A stretch of 64,000 nt of DNA from JANQPX01 sp965222015 (GTDB lineage Bacteria; Pseudomonadota; Alphaproteobacteria; Geminicoccales; Geminicoccaceae): positions 721,223 to 785,222 of the forward strand of contig CBDCTL010000022.1 of the NCBI GenBank assembly GCA_965222015.1. Reading direction: 5' to 3'. Position numbers and translations under genes: made by a program. Below the pieces are notes generated by a model. That model made no database searches, was not told where the DNA came from, and was given only the letters and a program-made list of their open reading frames with translations. This document shows positions 52,689 to 60,852 of the stretch, one piece after another (the first letter of the stretch is position 1; each line of letters begins with the position of its first letter).

Positions 52689-53087
52689 TCAGGCCTCGGC
52701 CGAAATGGCGGCGATGCCGGCGACTTGCGGGATACGCGGCGTGCAGATGATGGTCGCATCATGGACCTTGAGCGTCTCGCGCTTCAGCCAAACGGGCATG
52801 ATGGCATAGGCGAGCCGCCAGCCGCTCATGGCATAGGCATTCGAGAAGATGAAGAGATAGACGAGACTGCCGGCAAGCTCGGGCACGGAGGCCAGATTGA
52901 AGAGGCGGTTCCTGTTTTCGCAGGTTATCGGCGCCGGCGTTCGAAAGGACGGCAGCCCCAAGGTCAGCGACGCTGCGTCCTCGACAGCAGCGCTGCGCAT
53001 CGCCATGTCCTTGATCGCAGGCATCGACATCGCTGCGACCGATCGCGATACCCATCGACTCTGCTCGAACATGTCGGCACGCTCCAT
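52689..53087 (-). pseudogene. Class I/II aminotransferase, deleted remnant
   Basis: 132 aa. Residues ~10-50 (SVAAMSMPAIKDMAMRSAA, LTLGLPSF) resemble the N-terminus of an aspartate-type aminotransferase. Residues ~75-125 carry the PLP-lysine-region flank SNAYAMSGWRLAYAIMP and LKVHDATIICTPRIPQVAGIAA. The Lys that normally precedes SNAYAMSGW and hundreds of residues are missing. It lies 0 bp from the DUF6455-like gene on the same strand, so it was probably in that operon. Confidence 0.65.
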
Positions 53088-53873
53088 TCAGACCGTAACC
53101 GGCTCGGCTGCTCTTGCCTCCTGCCGCGAGCGGCCGTGAAGGCTGCAAAGGAATTCTGCGAGGCGCCGGTCGCACAGAGCGACTTGCAGGATGCGGGCAA
53201 AGCCTGCCTTCCCGAGGCCGTCCTGGCGATCGAACAGCTTGTCGATCGCCGCATCGAGGTCGGCGTTTCCACGTGAAGCCTTTACCGTTTGATCAGGCGC
53301 ATCCGACGATGGCGACCATAAGTCGATCAGCGCATCCAAGGCCAGCGCGACACTGATAAAACGCTCGAGCTTTCGCGCACCGAGTTTCGGTGGCGCTTCG
53401 GTCGGCGCCGCACATTCGGACGCGAGCAGCCGCAGCACCGGCGAGGTTCCGGCATCCGTATGCCAGCGTCCTGGCGCAGTCTCGGACCAGAAGGGATCCG
53501 GTGTGATCTCCTCGAAGAGGGCGGCACTGGCGCAAAACAGACGCGGTGCATCACCCCGACATTCTTTGGCAGACCAGGCGCGGCAACGTTCGACATGCCG
53601 ACAGAGCGCGCAGCTATGTTCCGCCTCGATGAGTTCGTCCTTATAGAGCGGCAAGCTATCCGACTTGACACCAAAAGCGCGCATCATCCTCTCCAGATCG
53701 GCACGAACCGTCTGGCGTCTCATCAAAGTAGGCGATCGAGAGTTCTCCGCTTCCGTTCGAACGTCATCGGATCGGGCGGCAGCTTCCTTGCCGCCGGCGG
53801 ACGCACATGCCGATGGTTCAGGCCCCGTCTGTCGCTCGGCTGCGACGTTCAAAATATCGATGATGCGTAGCAT
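53088..53873 (-). CDS. DUF6455-like cysteine-containing protein
   Basis: 261 aa. The central part (residues ~58-125) contains LERMMRAFGVKSDSLPLYKDELIEAEHSCALCRHVERCRAWSA-type spacing (C-x2-C-x5-C ... C) that recalls DUF6455, a small presumed metal- or Fe-S-binding domain. The Ala/Glu-rich first ~50 residues and the C-terminal third, which contains SPVLRLLASECAAP, match nothing I know. An FNR/FixK-type box lies 63 bp upstream (53936-53949). Confidence 0.6.
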   Translation of the reverse strand: MLRIIDILNVAAERQTGPEPSACASAGGKEAAARSDDVRTEAENSRSPTLMRRQTVRADLERMMRAFGVKSDSLPLYKDELIEAEHSCALCRHVERCRAWSAKECRGDAPRLFCASAALFEEITPDPFWSETAPGRWHTDAGTSPVLRLLASECAAPTEAPPKLGARKLERFISVALALDALIDLWSPSSDAPDQTVKASRGNADLDAAIDKLFDRQDGLGKAGFARILQVALCDRRLAEFLCSLHGRSRQEARAAEPVTV

Positions 53874-53935
53874 GGCCGGATCGAAGCGCTTCCAACTCTT
53901 CGATCGGATCCTAGCAGCGTCGCGTCCCGACGGGC

Positions 53936-53949
53936 TTGACGTGCATCAA
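53936..53949. promoter_or_regulatory. FNR/FixK-like box ahead of the DUF6455-like gene
   Basis: TTGACGTGCATCAA is one base away from the full TTGAT-N4-ATCAA palindrome and fits TTGA-N6-TCAA. It is 63 bp upstream of the 53873 start. Confidence 0.65.
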
Positions 53950-54041
53950 CATTCGAATGCGCGTCGGTGTATCCCAAGGCTCGCCAATCAGCGCACGTCC
54001 CGCAGACTTTCGAGGCCGATGAGATAGCGAAACGAAGGCGC

Positions 54042-54371
54042 TCAGTTCGACGACTTCTGCTCCGGTACCGACGGCCAAGGCGCGAACGGAAAGGCGAGAT
54101 CTTCGGTGACGAAGGTCTGGAAACGGACGATCCCCGCCATGTACTCGGCCAGATTGCGGCCGAAGCTTGTCAGATTCTCGATCGGCTCGCCGGTGAACAG
54201 CTTCGCGAGAAACTGCAGCACGACGACGGCGATGAGCACGATCTCGGCAATGGTCCAGGCTATCGCCAGAATCAGCATGTAGATCAGCCGGATCCATGTG
54301 CTTCGCCGGCGCACATGGCGCTTGACGTCAGCAGTGCCGCCGGGCTTGGCATCAGCCGTCGTATCGGTCAT
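54042..54371 (-). CDS. DUF4389 domain membrane protein
   Basis: 109 aa. A basic N-terminus is followed by two close hydrophobic segments (IRLIYMLILAIAWTIAEIVLIAVVVLQFL) and the DUF4389 signature FTGEPIENLTSFGRNLAEYMAGIVRFQTFVTEDLAFPFAPWP. Function of the family is unknown; it recurs near respiratory genes. It is divergent from the cytochrome gene across a shared box at 54452-54465. Confidence 0.83.
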   Translation of the reverse strand: MTDTTADAKPGGTADVKRHVRRRSTWIRLIYMLILAIAWTIAEIVLIAVVVLQFLAKLFTGEPIENLTSFGRNLAEYMAGIVRFQTFVTEDLAFPFAPWPSVPEQKSSN

Positions 54372-54451
54372 CTCCTCCTCCTTTGCGACGCCGAAGGCGT
54401 CACGGAAACAAGGATGAATTTCATATGTGTACGATCGGCAGGAAGAAAACC

Positions 54452-54465
54452 TTGACGCAGCTCAA
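54452..54465. promoter_or_regulatory. FNR/FixK-like box, divergent DUF4389 / cytochrome c
   Basis: TTGACGCAGCTCAA fits TTGA-N6-TCAA with both arms deviating one base from the full palindrome. It is 64 bp before the cytochrome start and 81 bp before the DUF4389 start. Confidence 0.55.
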
Positions 54466-54528
54466 GGGCGCCGGGCCGAACTGCGATCAAGCTGACAATG
54501 GTTGACGCGCAACGATCAGGAGGCACCC

Positions 54529-54852
54529 ATGGACGTTGCCATGCGATCGGCGATGTGCCTTGGCGTGATATCCCTCGGCCTCTCGGGCATGGCTCTGGCT
54601 GACGGCGACCCTGTAGCCGGCAAAGAGACGGCGCGGGAATGGTGCGCCGACTGTCACGACGTCGAGCCGGGCGGACAAATGAAGCACGACCCGCCAAGCT
54701 TTACCGCAATCGCCAACTATCGCAGTCCTGATTACATTCACGCCAACATTACGTTTCCGCATGTCGCCATGCCGGATGTCGTGCACGTGCTCGGACTCGA
54801 CGTCGACGATCTGGTCGCCTACATCCTGTCGCTCGAGAAGCCCTGTTTCTGA
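54529..54852 (+). CDS. Small class I cytochrome c
   Basis: 107 aa. The signal peptide MRSAMCLGVISLGLSGMALA is followed by CADCH, a probable Met ligand in FPHVAMPDVV and a C-terminal helix DLVAYILSLEK. Layout resembles the small cytochrome at 6318. AGGAGG is 5 bp upstream of the ATG. Periplasmic electron carrier, partner unknown. Confidence 0.88.
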   Translation: MDVAMRSAMCLGVISLGLSGMALADGDPVAGKETAREWCADCHDVEPGGQMKHDPPSFTAIANYRSPDYIHANITFPHVAMPDVVHVLGLDVDDLVAYILSLEKPCF

Positions 54853-54857
54853 CGGCC

Positions 54858-55982
54858 TCAGCTTGCCTTGGAGAGATCGGCCATCGCAGCAGCGAGAAAA
54901 CGCGCCGCCTCGCCGCCGGTCACCACCCGATGATCGAAGGTCAGCGATAACGGCATGATCCGGCGGATCGCCGGCTTGCTTTTGTAAGCGATGACTGTGG
55001 GCGTAACGCGCCCGGTGCTGAGAATTGCGACCTGTGGCGGCACGACGACCGGCGCTGCGTAACGGCCGGCGAGCATCCCGAAGTTCGAGAGCGTGATCGT
55101 GGCGCCGCGCAGCTCCCCGGGCGGTATGCTTCGCGCGCGAATGTCTGCCTTCATCCGCTCCAGACTCGCCCGCAGATCCGCGTCGCTGCGCCGCCCCACA
55201 TCGCGCAGCACCGGCACGAACAGGCCATCTGCGGTATCGACAGCGATGCCGAGATTAACGGCGTCATGCAGCCGCCGCCTGCCGCGTTCGGCATCGTACC
55301 AGGCGTTCAAGTCCGGCTGCGCAGAGGAGGCGGCAACGATGGCGCGGATAATCCTCACGGTCACGTCGCCCTTGTCGATCCAGTCTTCGACATCGACGTC
55401 GTCACTCACCGTTGCCGGCACGATCTCCCGGTGAGCCCTGGCCATGCGCGCCGCCATCGCCCGGCGCACGCCGCGAAGCGCCCGTAAGTCAGCACTCCCT
55501 GTCTGATCCGATGCCGCCTTTTCAACATCCGCGCGCGTTATCGCGCCGCCGGGGCCCGACGGTTCCACCATTTCCAAGTGCACGCCAAGCCGGCTCGCCA
55601 GTGCTCGAACTGCCGGTGCCGCCTTGGCGATTGGTGCTCTTGCGCCGGCATCGCTGATAATCTCTTCCTCAAGTCGTTTTTCCGAAACCGGCAGCTCACC
55701 AACGACGGTACCGGCATCGGACACGGGCTCTTCGTCAGCTCCAAAATCGTCAAACATGACGAGCGGCGCGCCGACGTCGACAATGTCACCGACCTCGCCA
55801 AACCGTTTGGCAACACGACCTGCATAGGGCGAAGGCACCTCGACCACCGCTTTGTCGGTCTCGACCGAGACCAGCGGCTGGTCCGCGTCCACCTGATCGC
55901 CCTCAGCCACATGCCATTCGACAATCTCCGCCTCGTGCAGGCCTTCACCGAGGTCAGGCAGTTTGAGGGTTTTCTCCGTCAT
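54858..55982 (-). CDS. 2-oxoacid dehydrogenase E2 (dihydrolipoamide acyltransferase)
   Basis: 374 aa. One lipoyl domain with Lys44 in ETDKAVVEVP, a peripheral-subunit-binding region near 117-155 (PAVRALASRLGVHLEMVEPSG) and a catalytic domain (~170-374) ending LSLTFDHRVVTGGEAARFL. The catalytic HxxxDG motif reads HRVVTGG, a variant found in some E2 subfamilies. It moves an acyl group to CoA. It is the last of an E1alpha-E1beta-E2 set; no E3 lies in this window. Confidence 0.9.
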   Translation of the reverse strand: MTEKTLKLPDLGEGLHEAEIVEWHVAEGDQVDADQPLVSVETDKAVVEVPSPYAGRVAKRFGEVGDIVDVGAPLVMFDDFGADEEPVSDAGTVVGELPVSEKRLEEEIISDAGARAPIAKAAPAVRALASRLGVHLEMVEPSGPGGAITRADVEKAASDQTGSADLRALRGVRRAMAARMARAHREIVPATVSDDVDVEDWIDKGDVTVRIIRAIVAASSAQPDLNAWYDAERGRRRLHDAVNLGIAVDTADGLFVPVLRDVGRRSDADLRASLERMKADIRARSIPPGELRGATITLSNFGMLAGRYAAPVVVPPQVAILSTGRVTPTVIAYKSKPAIRRIMPLSLTFDHRVVTGGEAARFLAAAMADLSKAS

Positions 55983-55990
55983 GGCGTCTC

Positions 55991-56983
55991 TCAGGAAAAG
56001 CCCATCACCTGCCGCACTGCCGCCAGAATCCGGTCGACGCTCGGCAGGTAGGAGGCCTCGAGACGCGGCAAAGGCATGACCGTGTCGTAGCCGGTGACGC
56101 GCTGGACCGGCGCCAGCAGGGAGAGAAGCCCGTCGCTCGCCACTGAAGCGGCGATCTCGGCGCCGACGCCGCAGGTGCGCGCAGCTTCATGGACGATCAC
56201 GCAGCGCCCGGTCTTTTCGACCGAAGCCAGGATCGTCGGCATATCGACAGGTTTGAGCGTGGCGACATCGATCACTTCGGCCGATACGCCCTCCTGATGC
56301 AACTTGTCGGCGGCCTCGAGCGTCTCCTGAACCATGGCGCCCCAGGTCACCATCGTCAGGTCATGACCCTCACGGAGGACAAAGCAGCGGTCCAGCTCCA
56401 GGCTCTTGCCATCATCCTTCACCGCCTGCTTGAAAGCGCGGTAGAGCCGCTTTGGTTCCAGAAAGACGACAGGATCCGGGTCGCGGATGGCCGCAAGCAG
56501 CAAACCATAGGCACGCTTCGGCGTTGACGGCACAACGACTCGCAGCCCGGGGATATGAACAAACAACGCTTCCGTGCTTTCCGAATGATGCTCGGGCGCA
56601 TGGATGCCCCCGCCGAAGGGCGCTCGCAGCACCATCGGACAAGTCAGCCGGCCGCGCGTGCGGTTGCGCAAGCGGCTGGCGTGGCTGAGCATCTGGTCGA
56701 TCGTCGGGTAGATGAAGCCCATGAACTGGATCTCGGCGACCGGCCGGAGACCGGCCGCCGCCATGCCGACCGCAACGCCGCCGATGGCAAGCTCCGCGAG
56801 CGGCGTGTCGATCACCCGTTCGACACCAAAGCGCTCGTGCAACCCCTCGGTTGCGCGAAAGACACCGCCATTGACGCCCACATCCTCGCCAAGAACGAGG
56901 ACACGCTCATCCTCTTCCATCGCTCGCATCAGAGCGAGGTTGACGGCCCCTATGAGTGTCGTGTCAGCCATCGCTATGGCCAT
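55991..56983 (-). CDS. pdhB: 2-oxoacid dehydrogenase E1 component, beta subunit
   Basis: 330 aa. GEDVGVNGGVFRATEGL, EIQFMGFIYPTIDQ, HSESTEALFVHIPGLRVVVPSTP and VIDVATLKPVD are the E1-beta signatures. Together with the alpha subunit it decarboxylates pyruvate or a branched 2-oxoacid with thiamine diphosphate. Start codon uncertain (GTG 56986, ATG 56983 or ATG 56971); the gene overlaps the E1 alpha stop. Confidence 0.9.
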   Translation of the reverse strand: MAIAMADTTLIGAVNLALMRAMEEDERVLVLGEDVGVNGGVFRATEGLHERFGVERVIDTPLAELAIGGVAVGMAAAGLRPVAEIQFMGFIYPTIDQMLSHASRLRNRTRGRLTCPMVLRAPFGGGIHAPEHHSESTEALFVHIPGLRVVVPSTPKRAYGLLLAAIRDPDPVVFLEPKRLYRAFKQAVKDDGKSLELDRCFVLREGHDLTMVTWGAMVQETLEAADKLHQEGVSAEVIDVATLKPVDMPTILASVEKTGRCVIVHEAARTCGVGAEIAASVASDGLLSLLAPVQRVTGYDTVMPLPRLEASYLPSVDRILAAVRQVMGFS

Positions 56984-58046
56984 CACTGATATCGGAAGCC
57001 GCCGCCTCGCGCTGTCTCTTCAGGGCTGGCGGCAACTCCGCATGGAGGTGATCGAACATGGCCGTCGGCGGTTCGACCGGCGTCGCCAGATAGCGCTCGA
57101 CCGCTTCATCGATCTCCCCATCGATGATCTCGATAAGGTCCTGCTCCTTCCTGTCGTTCCAATGACCTGACGCGTTCAGAAATGTTCGAAGGCGCGTGAC
57201 CGGCTCCTTGGTGCGAGCCGCCTCGACTGCGTCGGCCGTGCGATAGCGACTGGCATCATCGGCCGTGGTGTGATCGGACAGACGATAGGTCAGCGCTTCA
57301 ATCAGGCTCGGCCCACCGCCGTTCCGAGCGCGTTCGATCGCTTCGGACGTGGCATGGCGCACCGCGATCAGGTCGTTGCCGTCGACCTGCACCCCCGGCA
57401 TGCCCGCGGCGATCGCCTTTTGCGCCAGGGTCTCGGCTGCGGTCTGCGCGCTGCGCGGCACTGAGATCGCCCATTGATTGTTGCTGACGACGAACACCGC
57501 CGGCACGTTCCAGACACCGGCGCAGTTGATGGCCTCGTAAAAGGCGCCGTTGGAGGTCGCGCCATCGCCGATCATGCAGACCGTGACCTTGGGCTCTCGT
57601 CTCAGCTTGATCGCATAGGCGACGCCGACCGCATGCAGGCAGTGGCTCGCGACCGGAATACTGAAGGGAAAGTCCTGGCGTGACTCGGCAAAGTCACTGC
57701 CGCGCTCGTCGCCGCCCCAATAGAGCAACAGCTCATGCAGGCCGACCCCGCGCCAGGCAAGCGCACCGCCATCGCGATACGAGGGAATAAGGACGTCCTC
57801 GGCGTGCATGACGCTGGCGACACCGATCGGAATGGCTTCCTGACCGAGGCTGACCGCATAGGTGCCGAGGCGGCCGGTTCGCTGCAGCGCTACGGCCTTG
57901 GCGTCGAACCGCCGAAGCCGGACCATGGCGCCGTAGCAGTCGGCCAGGACATCCAGATCAAGGTCGGCCGGCATATCCTGAAGCGGCTTTCCTAGAGGAT
58001 CGAGAAAGCCGACATGCTCGATCACGAACCTTGCCGCTTCAGTCAT
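56964..58046 (-). CDS. pdhA: 2-oxoacid (pyruvate) dehydrogenase E1 component, alpha subunit
   Basis: 360 aa. The thiamine-diphosphate motif is GDGATSNGAFYEAINCAGVWNVPAVFVVSNNQWAIS, with YRDGGALAWRGV and GRLGTYAVSLGQEAIPIG upstream. First gene of the E1alpha-E1beta-E2 operon, with an FNR/FixK-type box 64 bp before the ATG at 58046. Pyruvate is the most likely substrate, but a branched-chain or acetoin complex cannot be ruled out. Confidence 0.88.
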   Translation of the reverse strand: MTEAARFVIEHVGFLDPLGKPLQDMPADLDLDVLADCYGAMVRLRRFDAKAVALQRTGRLGTYAVSLGQEAIPIGVASVMHAEDVLIPSYRDGGALAWRGVGLHELLLYWGGDERGSDFAESRQDFPFSIPVASHCLHAVGVAYAIKLRREPKVTVCMIGDGATSNGAFYEAINCAGVWNVPAVFVVSNNQWAISVPRSAQTAAETLAQKAIAAGMPGVQVDGNDLIAVRHATSEAIERARNGGGPSLIEALTYRLSDHTTADDASRYRTADAVEAARTKEPVTRLRTFLNASGHWNDRKEQDLIEIIDGEIDEAVERYLATPVEPPTAMFDHLHAELPPALKRQREAAASDISDGHSDG

Positions 58047-58109
58047 CACGAACCGCCCAATCGGCTATCGTCGACAGATCACAGTTTCGATATCAATCGC
58101 CTTTCAGCA

Positions 58110-58123
58110 TTGAGCTGGATCAA
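58110..58123. promoter_or_regulatory. FNR/FixK-like box ahead of the E1 alpha operon
   Basis: TTGAGCTGGATCAA is a one-base departure from the palindrome (TTGA-N6-TCAA kept), 64 bp upstream of the 58046 start. Confidence 0.6.
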
Positions 58124-58142
58124 GCTTGCCGCGGGATGCTGC

Positions 58143-58514
58143 TCAATCGGCGGGCACGACCTCGGTCACCAGAAAGGTGCGCTGCACCTCGTCATGCTCG
58201 GTAATCGAGACATATTCGCCGGGCACGAAGCGGTGTCGGTCGAACTTGAAGATCGGCTCTTCGTCCTCTTCCTCCATACCGTCATAGTGAAAGGCCCAGT
58301 GGCGACCACGGTGATGCACGAGGTTGCCGTACTCATCGTCCTCGCCCTGCCAGAAGCGATGCACTCGGCATGAGCCACGCGCTTTCTTCCACGCGTCGGA
58401 ATCCAGATAGCCGTCCGTGGTGAGTGGCGCCGTGAATTCGTAACCGCGCGCATTGCTGCCTTGGGGGAATTCGGCGTTGCGCGCGAGTTCAAGCCGGATC
58501 TTGTGCAGTGACAT
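58143..58514 (-). CDS. Hypothetical protein, acidic
   Basis: 123 aa, rich in Asp/Glu/His/Trp (DEYGNLVHHRGRHWAFHYDG, EEEDEEPIFKFDRHRFVPGEYVSI). There is no signal peptide or membrane segment. I recognise the general conserved-hypothetical look but cannot name the family. The divergent gene across the box at 58580-58593 is ybaK-like, so both may be under FNR/FixK control. Confidence 0.7.
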   Translation of the reverse strand: MSLHKIRLELARNAEFPQGSNARGYEFTAPLTTDGYLDSDAWKKARGSCRVHRFWQGEDDEYGNLVHHRGRHWAFHYDGMEEEDEEPIFKFDRHRFVPGEYVSITEHDEVQRTFLVTEVVPAD

Positions 58515-58579
58515 GGTTTTTCTTTCTCCACTCCATCGAGTACCTCCTTTGTCTATGCCTGCATTCGTCGGCTCGATGC

Positions 58580-58593
58580 TTGATCTGGCTCAA
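58580..58593. promoter_or_regulatory. FNR/FixK-like box between divergent hypothetical and ybaK-like genes
   Basis: TTGATCTGGCTCAA differs from the full palindrome at one base. It is 64 bp before the ybaK-like start and 66 bp before the hypothetical gene start. Confidence 0.65.
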
Positions 58594-58656
58594 GGTTTTC
58601 AGGCGCCTATAGCTGCAGGATCAAAAGCAATGAAGTACCGATTGGGAGGATTGGTC

Positions 58657-59163
58657 ATGACCAGCGCCCGTCGCATCGCTGCCTATCTGCGCAATGCTCA
58701 GATTGACTATGAGACCGTCGGCCATCCGGCGGCGCCGACGTCGAGCGAAATTGCCCAAAGCGCCCATATACCAGGCAACCAATTGGTCAAAGCGGTGCTT
58801 CTGAAGGACGACAAGGGGTACCTGCTCGGCGTGCTGCCAAGTACGCATCACATCGACTTCGGCGCGCTCAAATCGCTGTTCCACCGGAGCCTCGATCTTG
58901 CCGGCGAGAACGAGCTGAAGTCGTATTTCCCCGACTGCGATCTCGGTGCCGTGCCGCCGATCGGCGCCGAGTACACACTGGATACGATCGCCGACAAGAG
59001 TCTGCAGGATGAAAAGGTGCTGTACTTCGAAGCAGGTGATCAGAGTCAGTTGATCAAGGTCGACAAGGCAACCTTTGTCACGCTGATGGCTGCTGCCGAG
59101 TGGGCCTATTTCAGTCAGCATGACGGCCCCCATCGGCCGAGCTCCCGTAATGACCGGCAATAA
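58657..59163 (+). CDS. YbaK/aminoacyl-tRNA deacylase-domain protein
   Basis: 168 aa. The YbaK fold shows IDYETVGHPAAPTSSEIAQSAHIPGNQLVKAVLLKDDKGYLLGVLPS, with the conserved lysine that contacts the mischarged tRNA ester (VKAVLL), and DCDLGAVPPIG. Such proteins hydrolyse misacylated tRNA or act as trans-editing factors. ATG at 58657 follows GGGAGGA; an in-frame ATG at 58630 has none. It overlaps the acyl-CoA synthetase gene. Confidence 0.85.
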   Translation: MTSARRIAAYLRNAQIDYETVGHPAAPTSSEIAQSAHIPGNQLVKAVLLKDDKGYLLGVLPSTHHIDFGALKSLFHRSLDLAGENELKSYFPDCDLGAVPPIGAEYTLDTIADKSLQDEKVLYFEAGDQSQLIKVDKATFVTLMAAAEWAYFSQHDGPHRPSSRNDRQ

Positions 59164-60835
59164 CCTCAGCTACGTCCACGGCACGAGCCTCGAGCCGCTC
59201 CTTGGAGAAACGGTCGGCCGTAATTTCGACCGTTTGGCCGAGGCTCACGCCGAACGCGAGGCGCTGATCATCCCGCATCAGAATGTCCGCTGGAGCTATG
59301 CCGAGCTGAAGCGACGGGTCGATTGTCTCGCCGATGGCCTGCTCAACCTCGGGCTCGAGCCGGGTGATCGGGTCGGTATCTGGTCGCCCAACAACTGGCA
59401 GTGGGTGGTCACCCAGTTCGCGACCGCAAAGGCCGGGCTGATCCTGGTCAATATCAACCCGGCCTATCGTCTCGGCGAACTGGACTATGCCTTGAAAAAA
59501 GTCGGCTGCAGCGCGCTGATCACCGCACAGGCTTTCAAGTCCAGCAATTATATAGAGATGTTGGCCGAGCTGATCCCGGAGCTTGCAACAGCCGGCGATG
59601 GACCGCTCGACATCGAGGCTTATCCCGAACTTCGCTGGTTGATCAGGCTCGATGACGGGAGTTCGTCCGGCATGCTTCGTTTTTCCGATCTCGAAGCGAG
59701 AGGAAACGACGATCACCCTCGTCGGCTCAACGAACTCGCGACAGAGTTGCAGTTCGACGATCCCATCAATATCCAGTTCACGTCGGGCACGACCGGCGCG
59801 CCCAAGGCGTCAACCCTCACCCATCACAACATCGTCAACAACGCCCACTTAGTCGCCGAAGACATGCGTCTGACCGAGGCTGATCGGATCTGCATTCCGG
59901 TGCCGATGTATCACTGCTTCGGCATGGTGCTGGGCACGCTTTGCGCCGTCACTCACGGCGCCGCCATGGTGCTGCCTTCCGAAGGCTTCGACGCCCGCGC
60001 GACGCTTGAGGCGATCGCCACAGAACGCTGTACCGTGCTCCACGGCGTGCCCACCATGTTCATCGCCGAACTGGAGGACGAAAAGTTCGAAAAATACGAC
60101 CTCGCCAGCCTGCGCACCGGCGTCATGGCTGGCGCCCCCTGCCCGGTCGAACTGATGAAGCGGGTGATGCGCGACATGCATCTGGAGCAAATCACCATCG
60201 CCTACGGCATGACCGAGACCGGGCCGGTGAGCTTCGAGACGGCGGTCGACGATCCGATCGAACGGCGCGTCGGCACCGTCGGCCGGGTGCTGCCGCACAC
60301 CGAGGTCAAGATCGTCGACGAACAGGGCCGGATCGTGCCGCGCGGTGAGACGGGTGAACTCTTGACTCGCGGTTACTGCGTCATGCCCGGCTATTGGAAC
60401 GATCCCGAGAAGACGGCTGACGCGATCGACGCCGCCCGCTGGATCAAGAGCGGCGATCTCGCGATGATCGACGACGAGGGCTATTGCCAGATCGTCGGTC
60501 GGCTGAAGGACATGATCATCCGCGGCGGCGAGAACATCTTTCCGCGCGAGATCGAAGAGTTTCTGTTTCAGCATCCGAAAGTAGCCGATGTGCAGGTCAT
60601 CGGCGTGCCCGATCCGAAATATGGCGAGGAGCTCTGCGCCTGGATCAAGCTACATGAAGGCGAGACGGCGAGCGAAGACGAAATTCGTGACTTCTGCCGG
60701 GGCCAGATCGCTCACTTCAAGATCCCGCGCTACCTCAAATTCGTCGACGAGTTCCCGCTGACCGTCACCGGCAAGGTCCAGAAATACAAGATGCGCGAGA
60801 TCGCTACAGCCGAACTCGGCCTGTCTTCGGAATGA
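59150..60835 (+). CDS. AMP-binding acyl-CoA synthetase
   Basis: 561 aa. The P-loop-like FTSGTTGAPKASTLTHHN, YGMTETGPVSF, GYWNDPEKTADAI, SGDLAMIDDEGY and GRLKDMIIRGGENIFPREIEEFL motifs are complete; the catalytic Lys is in TVTGKVQKYKMR. It activates fatty or aryl acids to CoA thioesters. The ATG at 59150 is chosen over 59120 because it overlaps the previous gene less. Substrate unspecified. Confidence 0.9.
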   Translation: MTGNNLSYVHGTSLEPLLGETVGRNFDRLAEAHAEREALIIPHQNVRWSYAELKRRVDCLADGLLNLGLEPGDRVGIWSPNNWQWVVTQFATAKAGLILVNINPAYRLGELDYALKKVGCSALITAQAFKSSNYIEMLAELIPELATAGDGPLDIEAYPELRWLIRLDDGSSSGMLRFSDLEARGNDDHPRRLNELATELQFDDPINIQFTSGTTGAPKASTLTHHNIVNNAHLVAEDMRLTEADRICIPVPMYHCFGMVLGTLCAVTHGAAMVLPSEGFDARATLEAIATERCTVLHGVPTMFIAELEDEKFEKYDLASLRTGVMAGAPCPVELMKRVMRDMHLEQITIAYGMTETGPVSFETAVDDPIERRVGTVGRVLPHTEVKIVDEQGRIVPRGETGELLTRGYCVMPGYWNDPEKTADAIDAARWIKSGDLAMIDDEGYCQIVGRLKDMIIRGGENIFPREIEEFLFQHPKVADVQVIGVPDPKYGEELCAWIKLHEGETASEDEIRDFCRGQIAHFKIPRYLKFVDEFPLTVTGKVQKYKMREIATAELGLSSE

Positions 60836-60852
60836 CCTCGAGGAGCGAAGGC

